Source: an uncultured Neomegalonema sp.
GTDB taxonomy: Bacteria > Pseudomonadota > Alphaproteobacteria > Rhodobacterales > Rhodobacteraceae
Direction: 5' to 3'
Length of the DNA stretch: 64,000 nucleotides
NCBI GenBank assembly: GCA_937911325.1
Contig: CALDSD010000015.1
Coordinates: 1-64,000, forward strand
Shown here: positions 16,753 through 25,970 of the stretch, one piece after another
Layout of the letters: each line of letters starts with the position of its first letter
Position numbering within the stretch: the first letter of the stretch is position 1
Position numbers and translations under genes: made by a program
The notes under the pieces: model-generated
What the model was told of the DNA's origin: nothing
Database searches by the model: none
The model's input: the letters and a program-made list of their open reading frames with translations, nothing else

Positions 16753-18210
16753 GTGAGACGCCCGAAAGACGCGTCCACTGGGGTGATTGGGGACCTGGTG
16801 AGCGGTCAGGCTAAATTTCTCTCCGGCGATTTGATGCGCCACGTCGTTTCGATGTCGGCGGCGGCCAGCGTCGGGCTGATGGCGATCTTTCTCGTCGATC
16901 TTGCAGACTTGTACTTCATCTCGTTGCTGGGCGAGGCGGAGCTGGCGGCGTCTGTCGGCTACGCGTCGGCCATTCTGTTCTTCACGACGTCGGTTGGGAT
17001 CGGCTTGGCGATCGCAATGGGGGCGCTGGTCGCCCGCAGCCTTGGGGCTGGCGACAAGGAGAGAGCACGCGAATACAGCACCACGGTGTTGGCGTTTTCA
17101 TTGGCGCTGTCGGTTCCGGTCACAGGGTTGGTGTGGGCGTTCTTGCCCGAGCTTGTCGCTCTCGTCGGCGCGCGGGGACGAACCGCCGAGCTCGCTGTGA
17201 GCTATTTGAGCATTGTCGTCCCGAGCGTGCCTGCGATGTTCTGCCTGATGTCCGGCGGCGCAATCCTTCGCGCGCATGGCGATGCGCGACGGGCGATGAT
17301 GGCGACGATCTTCGCGGGCGTCACCAACGGCATCCTGGATCCCATCCTGATCTTTGGCTTGGGTCCCATCCCCGGTTATGGGCTTGAAGGCGCGGCGATG
17401 GCGTCTGTCGCGGCGCGCTTTGTCGGCGCTGCGGTGGCGATCGCGCCGATCGTTTATCGCTATGGCGGGTTTGCGCCGCTGAGGTTGGAGAGCGTGTTCG
17501 CCGACCTGCCGTCGATTTCAAAGCTGGCGTTTCCAGCCATGCTCACCAATGTCGCGACACCCATCGGGTCCGCCTATGTTACGCGACTGATCGCCGAGTT
17601 CGGCGACAGCGCGGTCGCGGGTTACGCCATTGTCGGCCGGTTGACCCCGGTGGCGTTCGGCCTCGTCTTCGCGATTTCGGGGGCGATCGGACCCATCGTC
17701 GGACAGAACTTCGGGGCGAGAGACTTCAACCGCGTTCGCGGAGCCCTGACGGCCGCACTCAAGTTTCTGGGGGTCTATGTGCTGGCGGCGTCGGCCATCC
17801 TGTTCTTGGGACGCCATTTGATCGCCGATGCTTTTGGAGCGGAGGGAGATGCTCGCGAACTGGTGCTGCTGTTTTGCGGTCCGCTTGCGCTCGCCTTCTT
17901 TTTCAACGGCGTTTTGTTTGTCTCCAACGCCTCGTTCAACAATCTGGAACGACCTTTGACCTCGACGCTGTTGAACTGGGGGCGCCATACCATCGGCACG
18001 ATCCCCCTGGCGATGGCCGGCGCCGCGCTCTTTGGCGCGCCAGGCGTGTTGATCGGGCAGGCGTTGGGCGGGTTGATTTTCGCGGGGCTGGCGATCTGGC
18101 AGGCTTACGCGCTGGTCGACCATCATGAGCGTTTAAAGGACCATCCGGAACGCACGCCGAAGCTGGGCTTGCGCCTGCCGCAATGGCCGTTTTCCAGCCC
18201 GCGCGGGTGA
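16753..18210 (+). CDS. MATE-family efflux transporter
   Basis: A 485-residue inner-membrane protein with about twelve hydrophobic segments in two similar halves, typical of MATE multidrug/toxin exporters driven by H+ or Na+. Recognisable segments are VDLADLYFISLLGEAELAA near the N-terminus and GPIVGQNFGARDFNRV at the start of the second half. The GTG at 16753 has no clear ribosome site; the GTG at 16798 (after GGGGACCTG) is an alternative start that keeps all membrane segments. Its stop lies one base from that of the convergent isomerase gene. Confidence 0.9.
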   Translation: MRRPKDASTGVIGDLVSGQAKFLSGDLMRHVVSMSAAASVGLMAIFLVDLADLYFISLLGEAELAASVGYASAILFFTTSVGIGLAIAMGALVARSLGAGDKERAREYSTTVLAFSLALSVPVTGLVWAFLPELVALVGARGRTAELAVSYLSIVVPSVPAMFCLMSGGAILRAHGDARRAMMATIFAGVTNGILDPILIFGLGPIPGYGLEGAAMASVAARFVGAAVAIAPIVYRYGGFAPLRLESVFADLPSISKLAFPAMLTNVATPIGSAYVTRLIAEFGDSAVAGYAIVGRLTPVAFGLVFAISGAIGPIVGQNFGARDFNRVRGALTAALKFLGVYVLAASAILFLGRHLIADAFGAEGDARELVLLFCGPLALAFFFNGVLFVSNASFNNLERPLTSTLLNWGRHTIGTIPLAMAGAALFGAPGVLIGQALGGLIFAGLAIWQAYALVDHHERLKDHPERTPKLGLRLPQWPFSSPRG

Positions 18211-18211
18211 A

Positions 18212-19105
18212 CTAGGCGGCGTTGGCCGCCTGGCTGATCTCGATCATTCGCCGCACGAGCGCAATGCTTTCGTCCAGCGCATCCTCAAAACGGGTCGAAA
18301 GCTCGAGGTTCGCAACAACGTTCCGGCGGTAGTCGAGGGCGGCGATCGCTTCCCAGTCGATCGCGCCCCAGCCGGGCGGCAGGTGAATGTCGCCCATGCC
18401 GAACATCACGTTCTCGCCGTATGTGTAGGGCGTCCAGCTCATCGGCTTGCCGAAACTGTCGTGGATATGGAGATGCCCTGCGACCGGAGCCATCGCCGCC
18501 AGGCTCCCCATGAGGTCGAACCCGCGTTGACCAGCATTGATCGCCGCATGGCTGAAGTCGATCGTGCCTTGAATGAACGGATGTCCGACGGCTTGGATCT
18601 GTTGGGCGAGCTCTGCCGGAGACGCGAACCACGTCTGGTCATCGCCGAAGATGTTCTCGACGCAGAGCGGGACGCCACAGGCCTCCGCGTGCGGCGCGAT
18701 CTCGCGCAGAGCGTCTCGCTCCATCGCCATGACATTTGCGCGCTCGGCCGCGTCGCTGTGCGGCGAGCCGCCCGAATGGTGGACCTGAGCGGTGGCGCCG
18801 AGTTCTCCGGAGACCTCAAGAACGGCGCGGCAGACGTCAACCTGCGACTGCAGCTGCCGACGATCTGTAAACCGCGATGCGACAGGTCCATGGACCGTGT
18901 AGGTGAACGGACGGTCGGCGCAGATCCGTTTCAGCTCCGCAAGTCGAAAGGGGGCCACGTTTGCGTTCAGAATGATGTCGAACGCGCCAATCGACAACTC
19001 GACGCTGTCGACGCCCAGTTTTTCGAAACGATCGAGGCATCCTGGTAGATCGGTGAGGCGATTGGCGAAGTCTGCGGTTGTCAGACCAACGGCGGTTATG
19101 GGCAT
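18212..19105 (-). CDS. Sugar phosphate isomerase/epimerase family TIM-barrel protein
   Basis: A 297-residue xylose-isomerase-like barrel (AP_endonuc_2 family). It shows VDSVELSIG, TYTVHGPV, QVHHSGGSPH, CVENIFGDDQ, GTIDFSHA and HLHIHDSFG, which carry the metal-binding Glu, Asp and His residues spread along the barrel. The reaction is unknown; relatives isomerise ketoses, epimerise sugars or cut abasic DNA. It is transcribed alone, after a ~190-base spacer containing a strong hairpin. Confidence 0.85.
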   Translation of the reverse strand: MPITAVGLTTADFANRLTDLPGCLDRFEKLGVDSVELSIGAFDIILNANVAPFRLAELKRICADRPFTYTVHGPVASRFTDRRQLQSQVDVCRAVLEVSGELGATAQVHHSGGSPHSDAAERANVMAMERDALREIAPHAEACGVPLCVENIFGDDQTWFASPAELAQQIQAVGHPFIQGTIDFSHAAINAGQRGFDLMGSLAAMAPVAGHLHIHDSFGKPMSWTPYTYGENVMFGMGDIHLPPGWGAIDWEAIAALDYRRNVVANLELSTRFEDALDESIALVRRMIEISQAANAA

Positions 19106-19247
19106 CGGCGGCTCCTATTCTTATTTGGGTCGCCGAGCCTGGTTCCTTTCCGAGCGCGTCGCCGCAATATTGATCGCAACGTAACGCTCGGCTGGTCCAC
19201 ACGTCGATTCGAACGGTCGCAAAAACAGTGGACATATCGACATCTTG

Positions 19248-19272
19248 GCGGCGCCTGTCACGTAGGCGCCGC
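19248..19272 (-). other. GC-rich stem-loop, possible terminator
   Basis: GCGGCGCCT pairs with AGGCGCCGC around a 7-base loop. It lies just past the end of the DUF1963 gene. No T run follows on either strand, so terminator activity is uncertain. Confidence 0.4.
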
Positions 19273-19297
19273 AGGGTAAGGCGATAGTGGTAAGCGC

Positions 19298-20752
19298 TTA
19301 GCCGCCTTCCAGCGTGACGAGCACGTTGTCAAAGCGTCGGTTCGCGAGATCCGAGGTCTCGATCCAGAACTGAAGCACGCCGCAATCCGCCCACATCCAC
19401 AGCATGTCGTAATCGGTTGTCAGCTGTAGCAGCATCACTTTATCAGCATTGTCCGCGCCCGCGTTCTGGACGTTCTCCCCATAGCCGAACACTTGGTGTG
19501 CGTCAGCCGGTCCACGTGTGTAATACGGTTTGAAATGAGGCATCATCTCCTGCGTGAGCGCGCGGCGATCGGGCTGATCTGCGCTCTGACAAAGCGAAAG
19601 CGCGTCAAGCGTTGAAGACTTAAGGTACCGAAGCTCGCTCCATATTGCGTAGTGCGTTTGCTTTGTTGCGTTATCCTTCAGCAAACCATCATGGACGGCT
19701 GTTTGCGTTTCCGCCAATGGCTTGGGTTTTGGTCCAAAAAGCCGTTCGCGGACTGACGCGCGTCTTTGTGGTCTGGCGGGTGCGGCTTCGGGGGACGGCT
19801 GATTGCGCCAAGCATGGTAGTGTCTCTGAAAGCGGTCTTGGACCCATTGCCGGTATGCCGACTTCTCCCAGACCGACAAGGGGGCAAAAGGCGGCTTATC
19901 CTTAAAGCGCTTCACCCAATCATGAACTTCGTCGAGAAAAGGTTGCCTGATCGCTTGGTCGGTCGCCTGGCGCCAACGGGAGTCTTTGTCATAGCAGAAC
20001 GGTGCGAGATGGAGGCCGACTGTTAGCCAGCAATGCGGCCAATTCTGGTAAAGAGGTCCTATTTCAGACGGTTCGCTCGTATACCAGGCGATGTCACAGA
20101 TGTTGCCCGGGTCCAGAATGGGCCTGTAACCATCGGTTGCCGCGTCGGCGCTTTCGCGTACTTCGGCGCCATAGGCTTGCACAAGCGCTTCCTCGATTAT
20201 CTGAGACCGTTTGAGCTGTAGATCGTCGTCAGGGTCGAAGTCGAGGCTGCCCCATTCTTCGCAAGCAGGGGCGCGCAGCGTTTCGCATGAGACAAAGTCG
20301 AACTCCGATTTCGGAAAACTCTGTATTGGGAAGATCCGCCCGGCCTCGCTTTCATATCCATAAGCATGACCACCATAGACGTGTTCACCGCCGATTGTTG
20401 GAGCGTCCGGGGGCGGATCCAAAGGTGTGAGCGTGCTGAGCTGATGCGCGGGAGTGTAGAGGACGGACGTCCGCACATTCCCTTCGTAATCGCATCTGGG
20501 ATCAAAGAAAAAGTGGAGAACGCCATCTTTGGGCGCCACGGACGAAACGCTTTGCGGAGCGACGCCCAGATCGATCTGGGCGAGAAACGGCATCGCCAAG
20601 CCGTCGGGGTTTCGGGGCCAGGGTGTTCCCGGCGGCAGCATTGGCCGTCCGCCGAGATAGCTCAGTCGATCATCAAAGGTCGGCGCGCGCCTCTGCAACA
20701 GCAGCCCTGGGCGGGTATTTGCAGCTACGTAGTCGTCAAGGCTGATTTTCAT
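19298..20752 (-). CDS. DUF1963 (YwqG-like) protein
   Basis: A 484-residue cytoplasmic protein. The N-terminal segment DRLSYLGGRPMLPPGTPWP (~residues 23-41), followed by MPFLAQIDL and LHFFFDP, is the DUF1963/YwqG signature, and QLTTDYDMLWMWADCGVLQF near the C-terminus completes the domain. A basic insert rich in Arg and Pro lies in the middle (~320-350), making it longer than YwqG. Its molecular function is not established. The ATG at 20752 is preferred over a TTG at 20770. Confidence 0.85.
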   Translation of the reverse strand: MKISLDDYVAANTRPGLLLQRRAPTFDDRLSYLGGRPMLPPGTPWPRNPDGLAMPFLAQIDLGVAPQSVSSVAPKDGVLHFFFDPRCDYEGNVRTSVLYTPAHQLSTLTPLDPPPDAPTIGGEHVYGGHAYGYESEAGRIFPIQSFPKSEFDFVSCETLRAPACEEWGSLDFDPDDDLQLKRSQIIEEALVQAYGAEVRESADAATDGYRPILDPGNICDIAWYTSEPSEIGPLYQNWPHCWLTVGLHLAPFCYDKDSRWRQATDQAIRQPFLDEVHDWVKRFKDKPPFAPLSVWEKSAYRQWVQDRFQRHYHAWRNQPSPEAAPARPQRRASVRERLFGPKPKPLAETQTAVHDGLLKDNATKQTHYAIWSELRYLKSSTLDALSLCQSADQPDRRALTQEMMPHFKPYYTRGPADAHQVFGYGENVQNAGADNADKVMLLQLTTDYDMLWMWADCGVLQFWIETSDLANRRFDNVLVTLEGG

Positions 20753-20845
20753 GATAGTCCCAATACTCAAACATATCGGGACTTATACCGTTTCAAGGTT
20801 GACCAACGCTAAACAGCGAAGATCAGCAGACATATTTGTTCGGCG

Positions 20846-22711
20846 TCACGCGTCCATCGCTTCCAACTCGTCGATCATGCCTTCGATGACCGCAAGGCCT
20901 TTGCCCCAGAAAGCGGGGTCGGAGGCGTCTAGGCCGAACGGCGCGAGAAGCTCCTTGTGCTTTTGAGTGCCGCCGGCGGCGAGCATCTCAAAGTACTTCG
21001 CTTCAAACTCGGCGACCGACCCTTCCTCGTAAACGCCGTAGAGAGCGTTCACCAGACCATCGCCAAACGCGTAGGCGTAGACATAAAACGGCGAGTGGAT
21101 GAAGTGCGGAATGTAGCACCAGAAGGTTTCATAGCCCGGCATGGCCTCAAACGCGGGTCCGAGGCTCTCGCCCTGCACCGCCATCCAGACTTCACCGAGC
21201 TGCTCGGCGGTGAGCTCCCCTTCGCGGCGCGCCGCGTGAACCCGGCTCTCGAAGTCGTAGAAGGCGATCTGACGGACGACCGTATTGATCATGTCCTCGA
21301 CCTTCTTAGCGAGCAGCGCTTTGCGTTTTTGTGGATCGGTCTCGGCTGCGAGCAAGCGTTTGAACGTGAGCATCTCGCCGAACACAGAGGCCGTTTCCGC
21401 CAAGGTCAGGGGCGTGCGCGAGAGAAACTCGCCCTGACGACCCGCCAGGACTTGGTGCACCCCATGGCCCAACTCGTGGGCGAGGGTCATCACGTCGCGG
21501 GTCTTGCCCAGATAGTTCAGCATCACGAATGGATGGGCGGTGGTGACGGTCGGATGCGCGAAGGCTCCGGACGACTTGCCTTCAACCGCTGGCGCGTCGA
21601 TCCATCCTTTGTCGAAGAACGGCTCGGCGATCTCCGCCATCTTGGGCGCGAACTCGCCATACGCAGACATGACGATGTCTTTGGCCTCGCTCCATGCAAT
21701 CCGGCGGTCGTCATCGTCAGGAAGCGGCGCGTTGCGATCCCACGGACGGAGCTTGTCGAGCCCCATCCATTTCGCCTTCATTGCGTAATACCGATGTGAG
21801 ATCCTCGGGTAGGCGGCGACGACCGCGTCCCGCAACGCCTGAACCACTTCGCCTTCGACCTGATTGGCCAGGTGCCGTGACGACTGCGGCGTTTGGAAGT
21901 TCCGCCAACGGTCTCGGATCTCTTTGTCTTTCGCCAAAGTGTTGGTGATCAGCGTGAACAGGCCGACCTTCTCCTGAAAGACCTTTGCCAGCGTTTCCGC
22001 CGCCACTTGTCGTTTGGCGCGGTCAGCGTCGCTGAGCAGGTTGAGCGTCTTCTCCAGGTTCAACGGCCCGTCCTCGCCGGGCACGTCAAAGCTCAGCGCC
22101 GCCATGGTGTCGTCGAAGAGCCGGTTCCAGGCCGTCGCGCCGACGACGGACTGATCGTGCAGGAACTTCTCGAGCTCATCGGACAGCTGATGAGGTCGAT
22201 CTGCTCTGACGAGATCGAGCCATGGTTTGTATTTTTGCAGCGCCGCGCTCTCGGCGATCAAAGCTTCAAGCGCGTCGTCTTCGAAGCGGTTGAGCTCCAG
22301 TTCGAAAAAGACCATCGGCGCCGTCAGATCCGCCATTCGCGCCTGGGAATCGCCGAGCCGTTTGGCCCTGGCCGGATCTGTGACTTGCTGCGCGTAGTTG
22401 AGATAGACAAAGGAGCCAATGCGGCCGAGCTTCTCAGAAATCGCCTCGGCTTCTGCGATCGCCGCAGCGATCTGATCGCCCGACATTCCCAAGAGGTTGC
22501 TCTCGTAACGCTCGGCGAACGTCTTGGCGGCTTGTTCGGCCCAGACGAAGTCAGCCTCGATCGCTTCATCAACCGGTTCCGCATAGAGCGCCGTGAAATC
22601 CCATCTCGGCAACCGACCGAGCGTTGGATCGTCATCTTGCGCAGTCTCGCGGGCGTCGCGGACCAGGGACGTGGCAGGGGAAAAGGACGCGAATTGCGTG
22701 AGGCGGGTCAT
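20846..22711 (-). CDS. pepF: Oligoendopeptidase F family M3 metallopeptidase
   Basis: A 621-residue zinc peptidase of family M3. The zinc motif HELGHG (~residue 411) has its third ligand in the ETASVFGEM segment downstream. IPHFIHSPFYVYAYAFGD is the conserved C-terminal segment. It trims short peptides in the cytoplasm. The start ATG at 22711 follows CGGAGCC. A long antisense open frame covers this gene but has no domain sense. Confidence 0.95.
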   Translation of the reverse strand: MTRLTQFASFSPATSLVRDARETAQDDDPTLGRLPRWDFTALYAEPVDEAIEADFVWAEQAAKTFAERYESNLLGMSGDQIAAAIAEAEAISEKLGRIGSFVYLNYAQQVTDPARAKRLGDSQARMADLTAPMVFFELELNRFEDDALEALIAESAALQKYKPWLDLVRADRPHQLSDELEKFLHDQSVVGATAWNRLFDDTMAALSFDVPGEDGPLNLEKTLNLLSDADRAKRQVAAETLAKVFQEKVGLFTLITNTLAKDKEIRDRWRNFQTPQSSRHLANQVEGEVVQALRDAVVAAYPRISHRYYAMKAKWMGLDKLRPWDRNAPLPDDDDRRIAWSEAKDIVMSAYGEFAPKMAEIAEPFFDKGWIDAPAVEGKSSGAFAHPTVTTAHPFVMLNYLGKTRDVMTLAHELGHGVHQVLAGRQGEFLSRTPLTLAETASVFGEMLTFKRLLAAETDPQKRKALLAKKVEDMINTVVRQIAFYDFESRVHAARREGELTAEQLGEVWMAVQGESLGPAFEAMPGYETFWCYIPHFIHSPFYVYAYAFGDGLVNALYGVYEEGSVAEFEAKYFEMLAAGGTQKHKELLAPFGLDASDPAFWGKGLAVIEGMIDELEAMDA

Positions 22712-22774
22712 CTTGGCTCCGATCGTCAGTCGATTGGAGCGACAGATAATCCTCTGGCGACAGGGTTGCGAGAC

Positions 22775-23173
22775 CTAAGTGTCCGTCTCGGTCTCCTCTG
22801 CCGGCTTTTTGAACGGATCTTCGTGGCGCCGCCGAATGATGATGTCGCCGTTCGGAAGAACTTCAGGGGGGTCGTACCGTGGAAGATCGGCGAGCAGCTC
22901 GCTGAAACTTTGCAGCAGCGGCCCGATCATCTCGACGAACTTCTTCGCAGCTTCTTCGGCTTCGCGGGACAGCTCTTCGAAGTCTTCGTCCGAGAAAGGC
23001 GTCGAATCCCCGTCCTGAACGGGAACGACCAACGGCGCCACCGGAGGTGGAGCGATCGATTCTTGCGTCTGCGCGACACTAGGCGCGAGACCCATTGCTC
23101 CAAGCGCGATCAGCATCGCAGCGATCGTCGTGAAGGGGCGTCCAATCATCGGAGTGCGCGCAGACTTTTCCAT
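22775..23173 (-). CDS. Small secreted protein of unknown function
   Basis: A 132-residue protein with an N-terminal signal peptide (hydrophobic run to about residue 35, ending SVAQT). The mature part is acidic, with FSDEDFEELSREAEEAAKKF likely forming a helix, a YDPPEVLPNGDIIIRRR segment and a charged tail. Proteins of this size and layout recur in marine alphaproteobacteria, but I cannot name a family or role. It lies between pepF and the OmpA-family lipoprotein gene on the same strand. Confidence 0.75.
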   Translation of the reverse strand: MEKSARTPMIGRPFTTIAAMLIALGAMGLAPSVAQTQESIAPPPVAPLVVPVQDGDSTPFSDEDFEELSREAEEAAKKFVEMIGPLLQSFSELLADLPRYDPPEVLPNGDIIIRRRHEDPFKKPAEETETDT

Positions 23174-23263
23174 GGCCGAAAGACTGATCCGATTAATCCG
23201 GCGGCATCATGTCAAAGTTTCGGTGTTGATGAGATCGCGCCCTAATCAGCGGCCGCAACACAG

Positions 23264-23290
23264 AAAAGGCCGCCCCGAGGGACGGCCTTT
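23264..23290 (-). terminator. Intrinsic terminator after OmpA-family gene
   Basis: AAAGGCCG (23265-23272) and CGGCCTTT (23283-23290) form a stem; on the minus strand the second arm ends in TTTTCTG. It sits about 25 bases beyond the stop of the OmpA-family gene. Confidence 0.85.
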
Positions 23291-23314
23291 CGAAGTTTTC
23301 TTGTAAGCGTTCGC

Positions 23315-24154
23315 TTACTGACCGGACGCGGTGATCTCAACGCGACGGTTCAGCGGCTCTTTGACGCCGTCGCCGGTCGGCACAGCGAGTTCGAGTTCCG
23401 AACGGCCTGCGGTGGTCATTGCGTCACCCGGGATGCCTTTAGCTTCCAGAGCTTCGTAGACGGTCGCTGCGCGACGCTCCGACAGACGCTGGTTGTAAGC
23501 TTTCGAGCCGACGGTGTCGGTGTGGCCGACAATCGACAGCAGCGGCGAGCTGTAGCCCTGAACAGCCGAGACGACTTCGTCGATCACGCCACGCGCTTCC
23601 GAGGTCAGGTCGAAACGGTCGAAGCCGAAGTACACGATCCAGCGCGGGCCTGCGCCAGCGAAGCCTGGGCCACACTCGGCGAATGCTTTCGCGTACTGCT
23701 CCTGAACGACGCCAGGATCGGTGCACGAGTGATCACCCTCACGCAGCTGCTCGATCCAGTAGTCATAGCGGGCGACCATGCGCGCGCAGGCTTCCGGGCG
23801 AACGTCTTTGTTCGCGGCCAGAACCGGCAGCATCTGCTGATACGCCTGGACCGGTGCGCCGGTAAGGCCAAACGTCGCCGGATCCCACGGCTGAACTTCT
23901 TCGCCAGCCGCAGCAGCTTCGCCTTTGCGGTAGAATGCAGTCGCATCGTACCAGTTGACGTCGTTACGAGCTTCGTCAGCTGCGACGTCCTGATAGGCTT
24001 TGGCTAGCTCTGCGGTGTACGAGCCGCCCTGCAGGTCCTCATTGAGGAACCCCTCGACAGAAAAAGTGTCGCCCAGGTTTGCGCCTGGGAGGCTGGTACA
24101 GCCGGCGACGGCAAGGCCGGCGCCCGCGATCATCATGCGGAAATACGCTTTCAT
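23315..24154 (-). CDS. OmpA-family outer-membrane lipoprotein
   Basis: A 279-residue lipoprotein. The signal peptide ends in the lipobox LAVAGC (Cys ~19). The C-terminal ~110 residues form an OmpA peptidoglycan-binding domain, with VYFGFDRFDLT, SIVGHTDTVGSKAYNQRLS and a closing NRRVEI. The middle section is unassigned; it contains three Cys that may pair in the periplasm. It would tether the outer membrane to the wall. GGAGTGAGGG precedes the ATG, and a clear terminator follows the gene. Confidence 0.92.
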   Translation of the reverse strand: MKAYFRMMIAGAGLAVAGCTSLPGANLGDTFSVEGFLNEDLQGGSYTAELAKAYQDVAADEARNDVNWYDATAFYRKGEAAAAGEEVQPWDPATFGLTGAPVQAYQQMLPVLAANKDVRPEACARMVARYDYWIEQLREGDHSCTDPGVVQEQYAKAFAECGPGFAGAGPRWIVYFGFDRFDLTSEARGVIDEVVSAVQGYSSPLLSIVGHTDTVGSKAYNQRLSERRAATVYEALEAKGIPGDAMTTAGRSELELAVPTGDGVKEPLNRRVEITASGQ

Positions 24155-24507
24155 CCCTCACTCCATTCATCGTTGCGCAGCTCGCAAGGGCTGCGCTTCG
24201 GAAAGCTTACGCTGTCGTGCCGTTCGTCGGAACGCGCCGCGCGACATCAGCTTTTTGGCACGAGGCACGCGATATTGGCAATGTGAAAGCCCCTCGAATT
24301 TCCCCGCCACCGGAACTTTAGTTCGCCCGTCACCTTCAGACAACAGTTGTAACGCCGCAAATTGGAATTTGTCCGATGTGATTAACCAAACGTAAGCAAT
24401 GTTCGGAGTTGTATCAAAATGAGAGTAAAAAGCGACGACAGCGTTACAATTTTGGGTGAAAATCGAACGGGATCGCCGCTATTCTATCTGAGGAGAGAGG
24501 ATAGAGA
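24155..24507. other. Intergenic region between divergent genes
   Basis: This 353-base spacer separates the OmpA-family gene from the divergent sigma-54 regulator. It becomes AT-rich from about 24340. It holds two sigma-54-like elements (separate entry) and a TTAACC half-site at 24381, but no credible gene. GAGAGGA precedes the regulator's ATG. Confidence 0.6.
24256..24290 (+). promoter_or_regulatory. Two tandem sigma-54-like GG-N10-GC elements
   Basis: TGGCACGAGGCACGC (24256-24270) has the -24 TGGCAC and a GC at -12, with exactly ten bases between GG and GC. A second copy, TTGGCAATGTGAAAGC (24275-24290), has the same spacing. The -12 boxes read ACGC and AAGC rather than TTGC, so both are imperfect. 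They point towards the sigma-54 regulator gene, whose ATG lies about 215 bases further on. Confidence 0.3.
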
Positions 24508-25959
24508 ATGGCACAAACTGTATTGATCGTAGACGACGATCCGGCTCAACGGCGATTGCTTCAGTCTGTCGTCGGCGCGCAAGGCTATGCGGCGTTGACG
24601 GCTCAGGACGGGGTCGAAGCCGTTGACATTCTGAGCGGATCGAAAGGTCGGAGCGTCGACGTCGTCCTCCTTGATCTGGTCATGCCGAGCAAGACCGGCA
24701 TCGAGGTCATGGCTGAGATTCGCCCGGAAAGGCCGACTTTGCCTTTCATCGTTCTAACGGCGAACGGCTCGGTGACGACGGTCGTTCAGGCGATGCAGGC
24801 GGGCGCATGCGATTTCATCGTGAAGCCCGCGAGCCCCGAGCGCCTGCAGGTGTCGATCACCAATGCGTTGAAGCTGAACGCGTTGAGCGATCAGGTGTCG
24901 CGGCTTCAGCGAAAAGCCGACGGCAAGTTCGATTTCAAAGACCTCATCGCCAAGAGCCTGGTGATGCGGCAAGCCGTGATGCTGGCGGAGCGTTCCGCGC
25001 AGTCGAACATTCCGATCCTGATCGAAGGCGAGTCCGGCGTCGGAAAAGAGGTCATGGCCCGCGCGATTCAGGGAGCATCCGATCGTCGCGGCAAACCGTT
25101 TATCGCGGTGAATTGCGGCGCGATTCCCGAAAACCTCGTCGAATCAATCCTGTTCGGCCACGAGAAAGGTGCCTTCACAGGCGCCACTGAAAAGCGCCTG
25201 GGCAAGTTCCAGGAGGCCAACGGCGGAACGCTCTTTCTCGACGAGATCGGCGAACTGCCCCTCGACATGCAGGTGAAGCTGCTCCGCGCGATCCAGGAGG
25301 GCGAAGTCGACGCGGTCGGCGCCAAGAAGCCCGTGAAAGTTGATATCCGGCTGATTTCAGCCACCAATCGCGACCTGCATGAGCAGGTGGCCGAGGGGCG
25401 CTTCAGAGAAGATCTGTATTACCGGCTGAACGTGTTCCCGCTGGCGCTGCCGCCATTGCGCGAGCGGCGCGAGGACATCCCTGATCTCATCGAGCACTTC
25501 ATCGAAAAGTTCTCGGCGGAAGAGGGGCGCAACATTCGCGGCATCGAAGAATCCGCGTTGGCTCTTTTGTGCGAGTACAACTGGCCCGGCAATGTTCGGC
25601 AGCTTGAAAACACCGTCTACCGAGCCGTCGTGCTCTCGGATCGTGAGTTGCTGACGCTGCACGACTTTCCGCAGTTGGTTGCGTCGGTCGGACGGTCTGA
25701 CGAGGTCGAACCGCCAGCGTCGCCCACGCTCGACGGCGAAGGTCTGCACCCGCGTCCGCCGATCGCCGAGGGCTTCTCGCCTTACGATCAGGACGGCAAC
25801 CTGCGCACTCTGGCGGAAGTCGAAGGCGAGATGATCGAACTCGCGATCCGAAAGTACGACGGACGCATGTCCGAAGTGGCGCGCAGGCTCGGAATCGGCC
25901 GCTCGACGCTTTATCGCAAAGTGCGGGAACTGGGACTGGAGTTGCGCGAAAGCGCTTGA
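24508..25959 (+). CDS. Sigma-54-dependent response regulator (NtrC family, TacA-like)
   Basis: A 483-residue activator with three domains. The receiver (1-120) has VDDDP and the phospho-acceptor Asp in VVLLDLVMP (~residue 56). The AAA+ domain (~150-380) has Walker A GESGVGKE, the sigma-54 contact loop GAFTGA and Walker B LFLDEIGE. The C-terminal Fis-type helix-turn-helix is VARRLGIGRSTLYRKV. It would bind enhancer sites and open sigma-54 promoters on phosphorylation. Domain order and length match Caulobacter TacA, but FlbD or other NtrC relatives cannot be excluded by eye. No partner kinase gene lies nearby. Confidence 0.92.
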   Translation: MAQTVLIVDDDPAQRRLLQSVVGAQGYAALTAQDGVEAVDILSGSKGRSVDVVLLDLVMPSKTGIEVMAEIRPERPTLPFIVLTANGSVTTVVQAMQAGACDFIVKPASPERLQVSITNALKLNALSDQVSRLQRKADGKFDFKDLIAKSLVMRQAVMLAERSAQSNIPILIEGESGVGKEVMARAIQGASDRRGKPFIAVNCGAIPENLVESILFGHEKGAFTGATEKRLGKFQEANGGTLFLDEIGELPLDMQVKLLRAIQEGEVDAVGAKKPVKVDIRLISATNRDLHEQVAEGRFREDLYYRLNVFPLALPPLRERREDIPDLIEHFIEKFSAEEGRNIRGIEESALALLCEYNWPGNVRQLENTVYRAVVLSDRELLTLHDFPQLVASVGRSDEVEPPASPTLDGEGLHPRPPIAEGFSPYDQDGNLRTLAEVEGEMIELAIRKYDGRMSEVARRLGIGRSTLYRKVRELGLELRESA

Positions 25960-25970
25960 AAGTCAGAAGG

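Noticed and set aside
21893-23245. 450-codon plus-strand open frame over pepF and the small secreted gene
   Set aside because: Antisense to a clear M3 peptidase; the translation lacks any recognisable motif or hydrophobic pattern.
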